From: Baffinella frigidus
Taxonomy: Eukaryota > Cryptophyceae > Cryptomonadales > Baffinellaceae
Reading direction: 5' to 3'
Assembly (NCBI GenBank): GCA_026770585.1
Contig: MU646365.1
Span: 407,466-435,652 of the forward strand
DNA length: 28,187 bases
The notes beneath the pieces were generated by a model. The model did no database searches, was not told the origin of the DNA, and worked only from the letters and a program-made list of their open reading frames with translations. Below, piece by piece: positions 27,143-28,187 of the stretch. The translations under genes and the position numbers were made by a program. The number at the start of each line of letters is the position of its first letter. The stretch's first letter is position 1.

Positions 27143-28187
27143 CTGCCGTCCACAATCGTGTTGGTTAACTCACGGGTTTGTACCAAGGGGCCCCCCGATT
27201 TCCGGCGATTCGTGGTACAAAACGCTAACGACCAGGAAAAACGCGAATGATGCGGTAAGGGTCGTCCCCCTTGCCCCGCGTCGCCCGTTTCTTCCCCAGC
27301 CGTCCACATTCGGTTAGGGTTTAGGGTTTAAGGTTTATTCGTGATTGTTAAAACGCGGTTTTGTACCAAGGGCCCCCCGATTTCCGGCGAACCCTGGTAC
27401 AAAAAGCGGGTTGGCGAAACGACCCCAAATAATCCGTAAAGAGGCATACAAATCCGGTGGGGGGGGTTGAACCAGCTCTCTCGCGCCGATTGCCGCGGTA
27501 GAATGTAGGGCTTATTCGTGATCGGTTCCTTGCGGGTTTGTACCAAGCCCCCCCCGACTTCTGGTACACAACGCAGGTTGGCCAGAATCCCCAATAACCC
27601 GTTAACGAACCAGGGCGACGGCGAGGCGTAGGAACGCGCGGGAGCTCTCTCTCACTGATTTAAAATTTATCGTAATCGCTGTCTCTCTCGCCATTTTAGG
27701 GGTTATTCGTGGTAGGTTACTCGCATATTTTCGCCAAGGTTCCCCCGATTTCCGGCGACCTCCTGGTACAAAAAGTTGAGCCAAACGGCCCTCAATAATC
27801 CGTTAAGAGTCGGGGAAGAGAGCGGGCCAGAGCGTTGGCGAGGCGTGGGAAGGCGCGGGAGCTCTCTCTCGCTGATTGCCGCGGTATGGTTTAGGGCTTA
27901 GGGTTTATTCGTGGTCGATCCATCGCGGTGTTTGTACCAAGCCCCCCCCGACTTCCGGTACACAACGCGGGTTGGCCAGAATCCCCAATAACCCGTTAAC
28001 GAACCAGGGCGTCGGCGAGGCGTAGGAAGGCGCGGGAGCTCTCTCGCGCTGATTGCCGCGGGTCCGATATCGCCTGCGTTTCGGGTTTCGGGTTTAGAGT
28101 TTGGGGTTTGGGGTTCAGGGTTCAGGGTGTAGGGTCTAGGGTGTTGAGGTGCATGCCTCAGGGGTTAGGGGTTAGGGGTTAGGGGTT
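27143..28187. repeat. About 180-200-bp satellite with hairpin cores, plus end repeats
   Basis: Five units, with TTTGTACCAAG (or variant) at about 27177, 27360, 27538, 27730 and 27931. Each has a CCCCCCGA-TTCCGG core, usually a converging GGTACAAAA, then AATAACCCGTTAACG and GGCGCGGGAGCTCTCTC. 28079-28187 returns to TTTCGGG/TTTAGGG and GGGGTTA repeat. No gene is convincing here. Confidence 0.75.

Noticed and set aside
25996-26034. Separate exon between E3 and E4 (KRTVT)
   Set aside because: No acceptor AG upstream. It matches the E3 3' end with a donor, and E3 joins E4 in phase without it.
302-27142. Retrotransposon or viral origin for the exon fragments
   Set aside because: No reverse transcriptase, integrase, LTR or capsid-like sequence is visible; copies are local and tandem, not dispersed inserts.
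27328-27594. ORF in the 190-bp satellite
   Set aside because: It spans tandem satellite units, with no conserved frame between units.

Overview
Eukaryotic nuclear DNA. The window opens with perfect TTTAGGG telomere repeats, and almost every non-coding stretch is built from degenerate versions of that heptamer (TTTGGGG, TTTCGGG, TTCAGGG, TGTAGGG, TTCCGGG, TGCAGGG), G-rich on the + strand. There is no bacterial gene organisation, no rRNA, no tRNA and no CRISPR array. Short exons, AG|G acceptors and a mix of GT, GC and one apparent GA donor fit a protist or alga with a TTTAGGG telomere; dinoflagellates are one candidate. The species cannot be fixed from the sequence.

My main reading is that the window is filled by one very fragmented gene on the minus strand, from about 27,142 (or further upstream) to a TGA at 302-304. 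I reconstruct 43 exons (E1-E43, numbered in transcript order, so from high to low coordinates). They are 31-472 nt long, total about 4.15 kb, and sit in introns made of telomere-like repeat. Reading phase is consistent at every junction I could test, except across a 725-base assembly gap (14,363-15,087), where at least one exon must be missing. No single long ORF represents the gene.

Region by region: E1-E7 (27.1-24.9 kb) resemble, weakly, the N-terminal DUF4062-type region found in front of some STAND NTPases. E8-E12 are a linker. E13-E22 (20.6-15.2 kb) carry the ordered motifs of a STAND (NACHT/NB-ARC-like) P-loop NTPase: an LVGR lead-in, a Walker A loop whose lysine is replaced by valine, a Walker B strand LVIVVDG, a sensor strand RVLVVMSC and a GNPRYL motif. 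E23-E42 (13.9-1.3 kb) are mostly short helical segments with no family I can name, plus a coding minisatellite in E37. E43 ends the protein and contains HEAGH.

The most unusual feature is how the introns are built. Nearly every exon has one to six partial copies in its neighbouring introns. Several copies still hold two consecutive exons joined without an intron, or continue past the donor with the first bases of the next exon ('junction echoes'). This is the footprint expected if introns arose by tandem duplication of AG|G sites and were then inflated by telomere-type repeats, whose CCCTAAA strand supplies GTAAAC donors and CTAAA branch-like sites. The introns also hold foldback elements (one with a clean 4-bp target duplication), a dispersed AAGTTGAC...GTCAACTT element, microsatellites, 21-bp and 30-bp minisatellites, and at 27.15-28.06 kb a roughly 190-bp satellite.
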